A stretch of DNA of 9,992 bases from positions 1-9,992 of the forward strand of contig CABSLJ010000084.1 of NCBI GenBank assembly GCA_902478455.1, read 5' to 3'. Source of the stretch: an uncultured Oscillospiraceae bacterium. Its GTDB lineage: Bacteria > Bacillota > Clostridia > Oscillospirales > Acutalibacteraceae. This document shows, piece by piece, positions 1 through 5,815 of this stretch; within the stretch, counting starts at the first letter, position 1; each line of letters begins with the position of its first letter. The notes under the pieces are model-generated. The model made no database searches. It worked only from the letters and a program-made list of their open reading frames with translations, and was not told the DNA's origin. A program made the translations under genes and the position numbers.

Positions 1-25
1 GTTGATAGGGAATATATGCACTGGG

Positions 26-75
26 TCCATCTCCTAAGCGGAAGGTCGGGGATTCGAATTCCTTCGGGCGCGCCA
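26..75 (+). tRNA. 3' half of tRNA-Arg (anticodon CCU), 5' half absent
   Basis: The anticodon arm, variable loop, T arm and acceptor 3' strand of a class I tRNA are all present. The anticodon stem is 26-30/38-42 around a 7-base loop with CCT at 33-35. The variable region is 43-47. The T arm is 48-52/60-64 with loop TTCGAAT, the acceptor 3' strand is 65-71, the discriminator is G72 and CCA is encoded at 73-75. A normal tRNA of about 77 nt ending here would need the acceptor 5' strand GCGCCCG and a D arm within roughly the first 25 bases, and neither is there. The anticodon stem also has an A29/C39 mismatch, and the T stem has two G-T pairs. I infer a truncated copy, probably left by site-specific integration into a tRNA gene, rather than a functional tRNA. 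A degenerate tRNA is the alternative. Confidence 0.75.
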
Positions 76-76
76 G

Positions 77-117
77 ATCGCCGCGGACTTTCCATTGTTC
101 GCGGCGATTTTTCTTTT
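77..117 (+). terminator. Intrinsic terminator after the tRNA-Arg fragment
   Basis: ATCGCCGC (77-84) pairs perfectly with GCGGCGAT (101-108), and three more pairs extend the stem inwards. A T-rich run follows directly (108-117). It starts two bases after the encoded CCA, as expected for the terminator of a tRNA gene. Confidence 0.85.
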
Positions 118-218
118 CCCCAGAAGCTGACCTTCAGGCTGCCTTTCTCTCTTCCGAAAAAGCGTGCGCTCGGTGTGGCCATTCGCTTGCAGGCGCCCTT
201 TTGTTCCGAAAGGGCCGA

Positions 219-247
219 TAGACAGCACTTGGGCGATATGCTATAAT
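219..247 (+). promoter_or_regulatory. Sigma-A promoter with extended -10 for the CPBP-tadA-DUF2752 operon
   Basis: The -35 box is TAGACA (219-224) and the -10 box is TATAAT (242-247), 17 bases apart. TGC directly before the -10 forms an extended -10 element. Predicted transcription start is near 254, which leaves a leader of about 105 nt before the first gene. A 7-bp hairpin (195-201/209-215) lies just upstream of the -35 box, with no clear role. Confidence 0.85.
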
Positions 248-273
248 GAAGACGTTGTTTCCCAGAGAAGACG

Positions 274-302
274 CGCGCCCGGCGCAAAAAACGCCGGACG
301 CG
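274..302 (+). promoter_or_regulatory. GC-rich leader hairpin upstream of the CPBP protease gene
   Basis: CCGGCG (279-284) pairs with CGCCGG (292-297) around a CAAAAAA loop. After one C/A mismatch, CGCG (274-277) pairs with CGCG (299-302). The nearest T run (312-317) is separated by about 9 bases, so it is a poor intrinsic terminator. It may stabilise the mRNA or attenuate transcription. The structure is visible; a regulatory function is not shown. Confidence 0.5.
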
Positions 303-358
303 GATAAGCCTGTTTTTTACAAATTCCGCGAATATGCAGCGAGAAAGGAGCGACCGAG

Positions 359-1393
359 ATGGACAACCGCAGCCCCCTGCTTTCCCAGCCGCAGTCTCCC
401 GAATGGATGAACGATTTCCGGGCGCGGATTGGAGAAGAGCACGACCTCAAAAAACGCTCAAACGGCATCGGCCTGGCGCTTTTGGCGGTTTACCTCCTGA
501 TGAATCTCCTGCCCCTTTTCTTCATCGGAATCGCCGATTCCTGCGGCTTCAACCTTCCCTCTTCCATCGGCGTCGGCTTCGGCGGAATGCATCCGGCGCT
601 CTATTACCTGGTGACCGGCAACGCCTACCTGTGGAGCACGGTGCTCCCCTTTGCGCTCTACCTGCGTCTTTCCAAAACCCCGGCGGCCGAGGTGATGCCC
701 TTCCGCAGGGCGGGCTTCGGCAGATGCGCCGCCCTTGTGGCTGCGGGCCTTGCCGTCTGTGTATGCGCAAATTACGCCGCCAATCTTCTCACTCAAAATC
801 TCGCCCTCATCGGGGTGTATCCCTACCTGCCCGATTCTCCCTACAGCGGCGATCTCCTTTCGCTGCTCCTCTTTGTGGCGACAAGCGCGCTGATCCCCGC
901 CTTTGTGGAGGAATTTATCTTCCGCGGCGTGATCATGGGCAGCCTCCGCCGGTTTGGCAAAGGCTTTGCGGTCTTCGCCTCCGCGCTGATCTTCGGCCTG
1001 TTCCACGGCAATTTGGTGCAGATTCCCTTTGCCTTCCTCGTCGGCCTGGCGCTCGGTTTTGTGGCGATTCAGACCCAATCTCTCTGGCCGGCCGTGTGGG
1101 TCCATTTTCTGAACAACTTTTATTCCTGCGCCATGACAATCGTGGCGCGCAACGCGCCGGAAGAGCTTTATACGCTTGTTTTTCTCTGCGTCACCCTCTG
1201 TATGTTGCTCGCCGGCTTCATCGGCTTTGCCTGCCTCGCCTGCAAAGACAAACAGCTTTTTTCGCTGTCCGGGGAAGGGAGCGCGCTCTCCTTCCGCGTG
1301 AAGACCGGCTACCTGTTCGCCACGCCCGGGATGATCCTCGTCATGGTGTTTATTCTCCTACAGACACTTCTGCTCGTGCAGGTGCGCCTATGA
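359..1393 (+). CDS. CPBP-family intramembrane glutamic endopeptidase (CAAX protease/Rce1-like)
   Basis: A polytopic membrane protein of 344 residues in the CPBP family (PF02517, Rce1/abortive-infection type), whose members cleave peptide bonds within the membrane using paired glutamates. The family motifs are present in order: EExxxR at E184-E185...R189, a histidine in the FGLFHGN segment (H216), and HxxxN at H249...N253. Hydrophobic segments span about 37-57, 90-103, 121-145, 165-182, 200-240 and 268-300, with a last one near the C terminus. The N-terminal 35 residues are polar and presumably cytosolic. The start is fixed by AAAGGAG at 344-350, 8 bases upstream. It is the first gene of an operon and its stop overlaps the tadA start (ATGA). 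The substrate cannot be read from sequence: bacterial CPBP proteins serve in bacteriocin maturation or immunity and in regulation, and no bacteriocin gene is adjacent. Confidence 0.9.
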   Translation: MDNRSPLLSQPQSPEWMNDFRARIGEEHDLKKRSNGIGLALLAVYLLMNLLPLFFIGIADSCGFNLPSSIGVGFGGMHPALYYLVTGNAYLWSTVLPFALYLRLSKTPAAEVMPFRRAGFGRCAALVAAGLAVCVCANYAANLLTQNLALIGVYPYLPDSPYSGDLLSLLLFVATSALIPAFVEEFIFRGVIMGSLRRFGKGFAVFASALIFGLFHGNLVQIPFAFLVGLALGFVAIQTQSLWPAVWVHFLNNFYSCAMTIVARNAPEELYTLVFLCVTLCMLLAGFIGFACLACKDKQLFSLSGEGSALSFRVKTGYLFATPGMILVMVFILLQTLLLVQVRL

Positions 1394-1878
1394 GTACGCG
1401 GGAGGAAAATTACATGCGGGCCGCTTTGGCGTGCGCCGGGGAGGCGGCTGAGGACGGCGAAGTCCCCGTGGGCGCGGTGGTTGTCTACCGCGACCGCATC
1501 ATCTCTACGGGCAGAAACCGCCGCGAAAAGGACAAAAACGCCCTTTGTCACGCCGAGATCGAGGCCATCCACAAGGCTTGTGAGGCGCTTGGCGGCTGGC
1601 GGCTATGGCAGTGCGAGCTTTATGTGACCATGGAGCCCTGCCCCATGTGCGCCGGAGCGATCATCAACGCGCGCATCCCGCGGGTGGTTTTCGGCGCATA
1701 CGACCCCAAGGCCGGCTCGTGCGGCTCGGTGGTCAACCTCTTTTCCCTGCCCTACAACCACAAGCCCGAACTGCTCGGCGGCGTCCTGCAGGAGGAGTGC
1801 GGGGCGCTGTTGAAGGATTTTTTTCAAAAGCTGCGTGAAAAAAAGCAGCGCGGACCCTCCGGCTTTTCCCGGCAATGA
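1390..1878 (+). CDS. tadA: tRNA-specific adenosine deaminase (A34 to I34)
   Basis: Zinc-dependent deaminase that converts the wobble adenosine of tRNA-Arg(ACG) to inosine in the cytoplasm, so that CGU, CGC and CGA can be read. The 162-residue length is typical of bacterial TadA. The deaminase signature is complete: HAE at H54-E56 (zinc ligand and proton shuttle) and PCxMC at P83-C87, with C84 and C87 as the other zinc ligands. The N-terminal EVPVGAV stretch is also characteristic. The start codon overlaps the upstream stop in ATGA (1390-1393), suggesting translational coupling. A second ATG at 1414 has a much better Shine-Dalgarno sequence (GGGAGG ending at 1404), so a form 8 residues shorter is possible. 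I keep 1390 because TadA homologues usually carry several residues before the conserved YM. The gene sits mid-operon between two membrane-protein genes. Confidence 0.95.
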   Translation: MSTREENYMRAALACAGEAAEDGEVPVGAVVVYRDRIISTGRNRREKDKNALCHAEIEAIHKACEALGGWRLWQCELYVTMEPCPMCAGAIINARIPRVVFGAYDPKAGSCGSVVNLFSLPYNHKPELLGGVLQEECGALLKDFFQKLREKKQRGPSGFSRQ

Positions 1879-1917
1879 GCGCGCCGGCGCGACTAGCGGC
1901 GACCGAAAGGACTGCAT

Positions 1918-2280
1918 ATGAAATCGAAAGGAAAAACAATCGGCATGCATGCGCTGATTGCGGCGGCGCTGGCGCTCTACTTGCTTGTGCTGCGGCTTAC
2001 CGGAATCAGCTGTCCCATCCGGGCGGCGCTGGGTTTTCCCTGCCCCGCATGCGGCATCACACGGGCGCTTTCCGCGCTCCTGCGCCTCGATTTTGCGGCC
2101 TCCTTTTCCTATCATCCGGCAGCGCTGCCGATTGCGGCGCTTCTCTTTCTGGGCATTCACCGGAACACCCGCATGTTTCGATTCCTGCCAAAAAAGGCGG
2201 TCGACTGGATTCTCATCGCGGGGGCGGCGCTCGTTTTTCTGGTCTACCTGGTTCGGCTTCATCTGGGAATGATCCCCTGA
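1918..2280 (+). CDS. DUF2752 domain-containing membrane protein
   Basis: A 120-residue small membrane protein of unknown function matching DUF2752 (PF10825). The diagnostic motif is GFPCPACGITRA at 39-50, with the CPxCG pair C42/C45. A first hydrophobic helix spans about 8-29, a second 68-81 and a third 96-113. A further cysteine, C32, precedes the motif. The paired cysteines could bind metal or be redox active, but no activity is established for the family that I can cite. The start is supported by AAAGGA at 1906-1911, 6 bases upstream. It lies 39 bases after tadA with no terminator between, so it is probably co-transcribed. The following TM2 gene is also a small membrane protein, and the two may work together; that is inference from adjacency. 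Confidence 0.85.
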   Translation: MKSKGKTIGMHALIAAALALYLLVLRLTGISCPIRAALGFPCPACGITRALSALLRLDFAASFSYHPAALPIAALLFLGIHRNTRMFRFLPKKAVDWILIAGAALVFLVYLVRLHLGMIP

Positions 2281-2294
2281 TTGGCCGAATATCA

Positions 2295-2323
2295 TTGACT
2301 TACAGCGGATCAACTGATATAAT
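2295..2323 (+). promoter_or_regulatory. Sigma-A promoter for the TM2-domain gene
   Basis: TTGACT (2295-2300) and TATAAT (2318-2323) are separated by exactly 17 bases, close to consensus. The promoter begins 15 bases after the DUF2752 stop codon. Its -10 box overlaps a TTG codon that would otherwise extend the next reading frame, which rules that start out for transcripts from here. Confidence 0.85.
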
Positions 2324-2352
2324 TGGATTATCAAGCAGAGGAGGCAAAAATT

Positions 2353-2688
2353 ATGGATCAGGGCAGACTGGATATGTACATGATGACCAACCAAAAATAT
2401 TTTCCGGAGGAGAAAATGATGTATCTCCGGGAAAAAATTGCGGCTATGGACGACGCAAGATTCGCCCTGTTGAGCAGCATCGAACTCAAGGACCCCACCA
2501 CCATGATTCTTATTTCCATCTTTCTCGGATCGTTCGGCGTGGACCGTTTCATGCTCGGCGATACCGGCATGGGCGTGCTGAAGCTGCTGACGGGCGGCGT
2601 GTGCGGCGTTTTGACCATCATCGACTGGTGCACCATCATGAAGAAGACCAAGGAACTCAATTTCAACCGCGTTATGACCCTGATCTAG
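2353..2688 (+). CDS. TM2 domain-containing protein
   Basis: A 111-residue protein. A polar, methionine-rich N-terminal half (1-47) is followed by a TM2 domain (about 48-101, PF05154). In the domain, a first membrane helix carrying GSFGVDRF (59-66) leads through a short GDTGMG turn to a second helix ending in IDW (90-92). The DRF motif in the turn is the family hallmark. The role of bacterial TM2 proteins is not settled. The start is fixed by AGAGGAGG at 2337-2344, 8 bases upstream. An in-frame TTG ten codons earlier lies inside the -10 box and is discounted. The gene has its own promoter and terminator, so it can be expressed independently of the upstream operon, although read-through from DUF2752 is likely because no terminator separates them. 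Confidence 0.9.
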   Translation: MDQGRLDMYMMTNQKYFPEEKMMYLREKIAAMDDARFALLSSIELKDPTTMILISIFLGSFGVDRFMLGDTGMGVLKLLTGGVCGVLTIIDWCTIMKKTKELNFNRVMTLI

Positions 2689-2701
2689 CGAAATATATGC
2701 C

Positions 2702-2731
2702 AAAGCGCCGGCCGATTGGCCGGCGCTTTTT
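2702..2731 (+). terminator. Intrinsic terminator of the TM2 gene
   Basis: A perfect 12-bp stem (2702-2713 with 2718-2729) is closed by a GATT loop and ends in a T run at 2727-2731. It starts 13 bases after the TM2 stop codon. Confidence 0.92.
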
Positions 2732-2738
2732 GCCGCGC

Positions 2739-2773
2739 AAAAAGCCTTCCTCATAAATCGTGCGGAAGGCTTT
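2739..2773 (-). terminator. Intrinsic terminator of the lipoprotein gene
   Basis: Read on the minus strand, a 10-bp perfect stem (2764-2773 with 2741-2750) with a 13-base loop is followed by a run of five T (2739-2743, partly within the stem). It begins 24 bases beyond the lipoprotein stop and stands back to back with the TM2 terminator, so the two convergent units are separated by independent terminators. Confidence 0.8.
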
Positions 2774-2797
2774 GGTCACGTAACTCTCTCTATTCTG

Positions 2798-3133
2798 CTA
2801 CTTTCGTGTAAATTCGGTCTGATCGAGCAGGAAGCGGTCCCCTTGGAAGTCAAATTCATAGGTATGCTTCTCCACGCTGCCGAGCACGGTGTAGCTGATG
2901 GTCATCTGATTTTCCGTGCGCTCGTAGGTGCCGTCAAAGGCGATGCCGAAGGCAAATATCTTCAGCTTTCCATCCTCAAAGAACTCATATTCGGTCAGTC
3001 CGTAGGTATCCTCCCAACGGCCGAGGAGCGGATCATCCGAGGAGGGTTCGCGCGGACCGCTGCAGGCGTACAGAAAAAGGGATAGCACCAGCACGACCGC
3101 AAAGCCGGCTATGCCTTTCACCGCTTTTTTCAT
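2798..3133 (-). CDS. Small lipoprotein, possibly DUF5640-like beta domain
   Basis: A predicted surface lipoprotein of 111 residues. The N terminus is a type II signal peptide: MKKAVKG, then a hydrophobic core (about 8-21) and a lipobox LYAC with the acylated cysteine at C24. The linker (25-36) is rich in proline, serine and aspartate. The mature domain (about 37-111) opens with LLGRWED and has alternating short beta strands (YEFFEDGKL, GTYERT, QMTISY, HTYEFDFQGD). This resembles the small lipocalin/DUF5640-type beta domains common in Clostridia lipoproteins; that match is from memory and tentative. No catalytic residues are evident. The start is supported by a very strong AGGAGG (3146 down to 3141), 7 bases upstream. 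It is monocistronic with its own promoter and terminator. Confidence 0.8.
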   Translation of the reverse strand: MKKAVKGIAGFAVVLVLSLFLYACSGPREPSSDDPLLGRWEDTYGLTEYEFFEDGKLKIFAFGIAFDGTYERTENQMTISYTVLGSVEKHTYEFDFQGDRFLLDQTEFTRK

Positions 3134-3208
3134 GATTCCCCCTCCTTTGCTTGCTTTCTAAAAATATTGCAGGGCAAGCCCTCGGCGCTTTTCCTGCCGG
3201 TGTTACCT

Positions 3209-3237
3209 ATTTTACCATTTTCCCCGCCGGATAACAA
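3209..3237 (-). promoter_or_regulatory. Probable sigma-A promoter for the lipoprotein gene
   Basis: On the minus strand TTGTTA (3237-3232) and TAAAAT (3214-3209) are 17 bases apart, matching consensus at 4/6 and 5/6 positions. The start site would fall near 3202, giving a leader of about 70 nt. A second A/T-rich candidate is the perfect palindrome ATTTTATAAAAT at 3251-3262, but no -35 box accompanies it. Confidence 0.5.
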
Positions 3238-3293
3238 GACAGGAAGGCTCATTTTATAAAATTTCCATGTTTTCCTTGTGCAGTCAGCCGGAC

Positions 3294-3320
3294 GCCGCAT
3301 TTTTCCGACCGGAATGCGGC
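3294..3320. promoter_or_regulatory. Inverted repeat upstream of the DUF4432 gene promoter, candidate operator
   Basis: GCCGCAT (3294-3300) and ATGCGGC (3314-3320) are perfect inverted repeats. The inner bases TTCCG/CGGAA continue the symmetry, apart from a few unpaired T on the left arm. The element ends 8 bases upstream of the -35 box of the plus-strand promoter, a usual place for an activator site or for one half of a repressor region. It has no T run and is not a terminator. The binding protein is unknown. Confidence 0.45.
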
Positions 3321-3328
3321 AAAACGGT

Positions 3329-3357
3329 TTGAAGTTTGCAGCGTTTCGTGCTACTAT
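3329..3357 (+). promoter_or_regulatory. Probable sigma-A promoter for the DUF4432 gene
   Basis: TTGAAG (3329-3334) and TACTAT (3352-3357) have a 17-base spacer and match consensus at 4/6 positions each. Predicted start is near 3364, leaving about 100 nt of leader. This places the in-frame upstream codons from 3278 outside the transcript and supports the start at 3467/3470. Confidence 0.5.
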
Positions 3358-3466
3358 CATATTATGCCGCGCGTCCAAAAAGACCACGCCGGCATGCGGG
3401 ACTTGCGCCGCCTCTGGCATCCGACGCAGGCTTCGGCACAGAACAACAGAAAACACGGGGGTTTGG

Positions 3467-4495
3467 ATGATGGACTTTCAAAAAGAACGCGAATATATCG
3501 GCAATCTCTCGCAATTGCTGCGGGTCAATTCCTACCGGATGCTTGGCGGCCGGGCCGACGGCGTCAGAGCGGTCGACGTCTCCAACGGCTCAGGCCTGCA
3601 GTTCACCGTGGTCGCCGACCGCTGCATGGACCTTTCCCATGTGAGCTTCCGCGGCGTCAATCTGAGCTACATCAATCAGTGCGGCGTGGTGTCTCCCTCC
3701 TATTATGACCCAAATGAGCTCAATTTTCTCAGAAATTTTACCGCCGGCTTTTTAACCACCTGCGGTCTGCAAAATATCGGTTCGCCCTGTGAAGACGGCG
3801 GCAAGCGCCACGGCCTGCACGGGCGGATCTCCAACACGCCGGCCGAGGAATTTTCGGTCCGCACCGACGACGCCGACGTCCCCGAGGTCACGCTGCGCGG
3901 CGTGATGCAGGAGTCGGTCCTTTTCGGCGAGCATCTGACGCTTACGCGGGAAATCAAAACCCGATACGGCGAAAACGTCCTCCTGCTGCACGATAAGATC
4001 ACCAACCACGGCTTCAGGCCGCAGTATTTCATGATGCTCTACCACTTCAACATGGGCTATCCCTTCCTTGCCCCCGGCTGCTCGCTCCACATTCCTTCGG
4101 TCGACGTCGTCCCGCGCGACGACCACGCGGCCGCCCATCTTTCCGAGGCGTTCGAGATCGGCGAACCCACCCTCATCGACGAGATGTGCTACTACCACCG
4201 GCTGAACCTGGAACGGAAGACCTCCACCGCCGGACTTTTCAACCACAAACTGAACATCGGCGTGACCATGACCTTTGAGCACCATTTCCTCGACCATTTC
4301 ACCCAGTGGAAGCACCCGGGCAAAGGGGAATATGTGCTGGGCCTCGAACCGAGCACCAACGATCTCAGCGGCGTCGCCAACGAGCGCAATCGGGATGTCC
4401 TCAAAACCCTGGCGCCGTCCGAAAGCATGGAGCACACCATCGAGCTCGCCTTCTTTGACCATCCAGACGCCTTTGAGGAGAAGCTCGGCCGCTGA
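3467..4495 (+). CDS. DUF4432 family protein (aldose 1-epimerase-like)
   Basis: A galactose-mutarotase-fold protein of 342 residues, predicted cytosolic (no signal peptide), matching the DUF4432 branch of the aldose-1-epimerase superfamily. Members bind or epimerise sugars; the substrate here is unknown. Superfamily-like catalytic positions are visible: histidines in HGLHGR (H115, H118) and LYHFNMGYPF (H193), and the likely base E294 in LGLEPSTND. The DRCMDLS segment (51-57) near the N terminus is characteristic of DUF4432. Two adjacent ATG codons (3467 and 3470) follow a GGGGG at 3457-3461. The second has the better spacing (8 bases), so the protein may be one residue shorter. No sugar transporter or kinase is adjacent, so context does not identify the substrate. 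It appears monocistronic, although no convincing terminator separates it from the next promoter. Confidence 0.88.
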   Translation: MMDFQKEREYIGNLSQLLRVNSYRMLGGRADGVRAVDVSNGSGLQFTVVADRCMDLSHVSFRGVNLSYINQCGVVSPSYYDPNELNFLRNFTAGFLTTCGLQNIGSPCEDGGKRHGLHGRISNTPAEEFSVRTDDADVPEVTLRGVMQESVLFGEHLTLTREIKTRYGENVLLLHDKITNHGFRPQYFMMLYHFNMGYPFLAPGCSLHIPSVDVVPRDDHAAAHLSEAFEIGEPTLIDEMCYYHRLNLERKTSTAGLFNHKLNIGVTMTFEHHFLDHFTQWKHPGKGEYVLGLEPSTNDLSGVANERNRDVLKTLAPSESMEHTIELAFFDHPDAFEEKLGR

Positions 4496-4546
4496 CGCGC
4501 GGCGCTCGCCCCGACCGACGCCTCGCCCGAAACGGTCCGCCGCGAA

Positions 4547-4575
4547 TTGATTTTCGCCCGACCATATGATAAAAT
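4547..4575 (+). promoter_or_regulatory. Sigma-A promoter for the aminotransferase-trpS operon
   Basis: TTGATT (4547-4552) and TAAAAT (4570-4575) are 17 bases apart. Transcription should begin near 4582, only about 26 bases before the aminotransferase ATG. That leaves no room for a T-box leader. Confidence 0.65.
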
Positions 4576-4607
4576 AAAACGATACTAAATACAGGCTGGT
4601 GGTAACT

Positions 4608-5795
4608 ATGGAATACACCTTTTCCGAGCGCGTTCAGACGCTCAAACCCTCGGCGATCCGCGAGATTTTCAAATACGCGGCCGACCCGACGGTCATCTCC
4701 CTTTCGGCGGGGAATCCCGCTCCCGAAGCCTTCCCGATCAAGGAGGTCGCGGAAATATCCAACCGGATTCTCACCGAGCGGCCCATCGACGCGCTGCAAT
4801 ACAGCATCACCGAGGGCTACACCCCTTTGCGGGACCGGATGAAGGCCTATCTCCGGGAAAAGCACAACATCGGCCGGGATTTTGACGAGCTGATCATCAC
4901 CTCGGGCGCGCAGCAGATTATGGACCTGCTGACCAAGTCGCTGTGCAACGAGGATGACGTCATTATCAGCGAGTCGCCCAGCTTCATCGGCTCGCTCAAT
5001 TCCTTCCGCTCCTACAAGGTCCGCCTGCGCGGGGTGGACATGCAGCCCGACGGCATGGACCTGAACGCCCTGGAGCGGGTATTGCAGGAGGAAAAACGCG
5101 CCCGCATTATCTACACCATCCCCAATTTCCAAAATCCCTCGGGCATCACGATGAGCCTCGAAAAGCGCAAAGCGCTCTATGCTCTGGCCAAAAAATACGG
5201 CGTGCTGATTCTGGAGGATAACCCCTACGGCGACCTTCGCTTCCGCGGCGAGTTCCTGCCCGCCATCAAATCCTTCGACGAGGACGGCATCGTGCTGTAC
5301 GCCGGGTCCTTCTCCAAGGTGATCGCCCCCGGTCTGCGCGTGGCCTATGTGTGCGCCCCCTCCCCCATCGTGCAGAAGATGATCGTCTGCAAGCAGGGCG
5401 AAGACGTGCACACCAACATCTGGTCGCAGATGATCTGTGACGAGTACATGAAAAACTACGATTTCGACGCCCATCTCGCCGACCTGCGCGAGATTTACCG
5501 CAAAAAGGCGCAGCTCGCCATGCGCCTGCTCGACGAACACCTCGCCCCCAAGGTGACCTACAATCCCGTGGACGGCGGCCTTTTCCTGTGGTGCACCCTG
5601 CCCGACGGCGCAGACATGCTCGACTTTTGCAAGCAGGCGGTGCTGCGCAAGGTGTGCGTGGTGCCCGGAACAGCCTTCTGCCCGGATGAGACCGCACCCA
5701 GCCAATCCTTCCGCATCAACTTTTCCACCCCGACCGACGAGCAGCTCACCCGAGGCATTGAAATCCTCGGCCGGCTCGCCCGTGAGGTTCTATAA
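4608..5795 (+). CDS. PLP-dependent aminotransferase, class I/II (LysN/2-aminoadipate type)
   Basis: A fold-type I pyridoxal-phosphate aminotransferase of 395 residues, cytosolic, presumed to move amino groups between an amino acid and a 2-oxo acid. Recognisable elements in order: SLSAGNPAPEAFP near 31-43, SGAQQ (99-103, phosphate-binding region), NPSG (176-179) with the PLP-ring asparagine, the D204/Y207 pair in EDNPYGDL, and the Schiff-base lysine K237 in GSFSK. R244 in APGLR lies nearby, and a C-terminal arginine in SFRINFS binds the substrate carboxylate. The sequence resembles the stand-alone aminotransferase relatives of MocR regulators (2-aminoadipate/aromatic/branched-chain specificity) and has no helix-turn-helix domain. 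ATG 4608 is chosen over the in-frame GTG at 4599 because GGTGG (4598-4602) is spaced 5 bases from the ATG. TrpS follows after 20 bases, so the genes are co-transcribed. Exact substrate is not deducible. Confidence 0.92.
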   Translation: MEYTFSERVQTLKPSAIREIFKYAADPTVISLSAGNPAPEAFPIKEVAEISNRILTERPIDALQYSITEGYTPLRDRMKAYLREKHNIGRDFDELIITSGAQQIMDLLTKSLCNEDDVIISESPSFIGSLNSFRSYKVRLRGVDMQPDGMDLNALERVLQEEKRARIIYTIPNFQNPSGITMSLEKRKALYALAKKYGVLILEDNPYGDLRFRGEFLPAIKSFDEDGIVLYAGSFSKVIAPGLRVAYVCAPSPIVQKMIVCKQGEDVHTNIWSQMICDEYMKNYDFDAHLADLREIYRKKAQLAMRLLDEHLAPKVTYNPVDGGLFLWCTLPDGADMLDFCKQAVLRKVCVVPGTAFCPDETAPSQSFRINFSTPTDEQLTRGIEILGRLAREVL

Positions 5796-5815
5796 ATCCA
5801 CCGGAGGTACCGATT

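Noticed and set aside
458..1105. Open frame of 215 codons on the minus strand across the CPBP gene
   Set aside because: Antisense shadow of a motif-complete membrane protease; composition is polar and repetitive with no domain, and no ribosome binding site was seen.
2323..2352. TTG start extending the TM2 protein by ten residues
   Set aside because: The codon lies within the -10 box, and the ATG at 2353 has a full Shine-Dalgarno sequence.
1603..2754. Open frame of 383 codons on the minus strand
   Set aside because: It runs through tadA, DUF2752 and the TM2 gene and crosses a strong plus-strand promoter and terminator. Long antisense frames are expected in GC-rich coding DNA.
1875..2756. Plus-strand open frame of 293 codons overlapping DUF2752 and TM2 in another frame
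   Set aside because: The overlapped proteins have family motifs and ribosome binding sites; this frame has neither and reads through the TM2 terminator.
3278..3466. 63-residue N-terminal extension of the DUF4432 protein
   Set aside because: It lies mostly upstream of the predicted transcription start and has no family similarity; the conserved part begins just after 3467/3470.
4576..4607. T-box riboswitch for the trpS operon
   Set aside because: The predicted leader is only about 26 nt, far too short, and no specifier stem or antiterminator sequence is present upstream of either gene.
4401..5705. 434-codon minus-strand open frame opposite the aminotransferase
   Set aside because: Antisense shadow; the plus-strand protein has all PLP-binding residues. 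The translated peptide is low-complexity (His, Val, Gly-rich).
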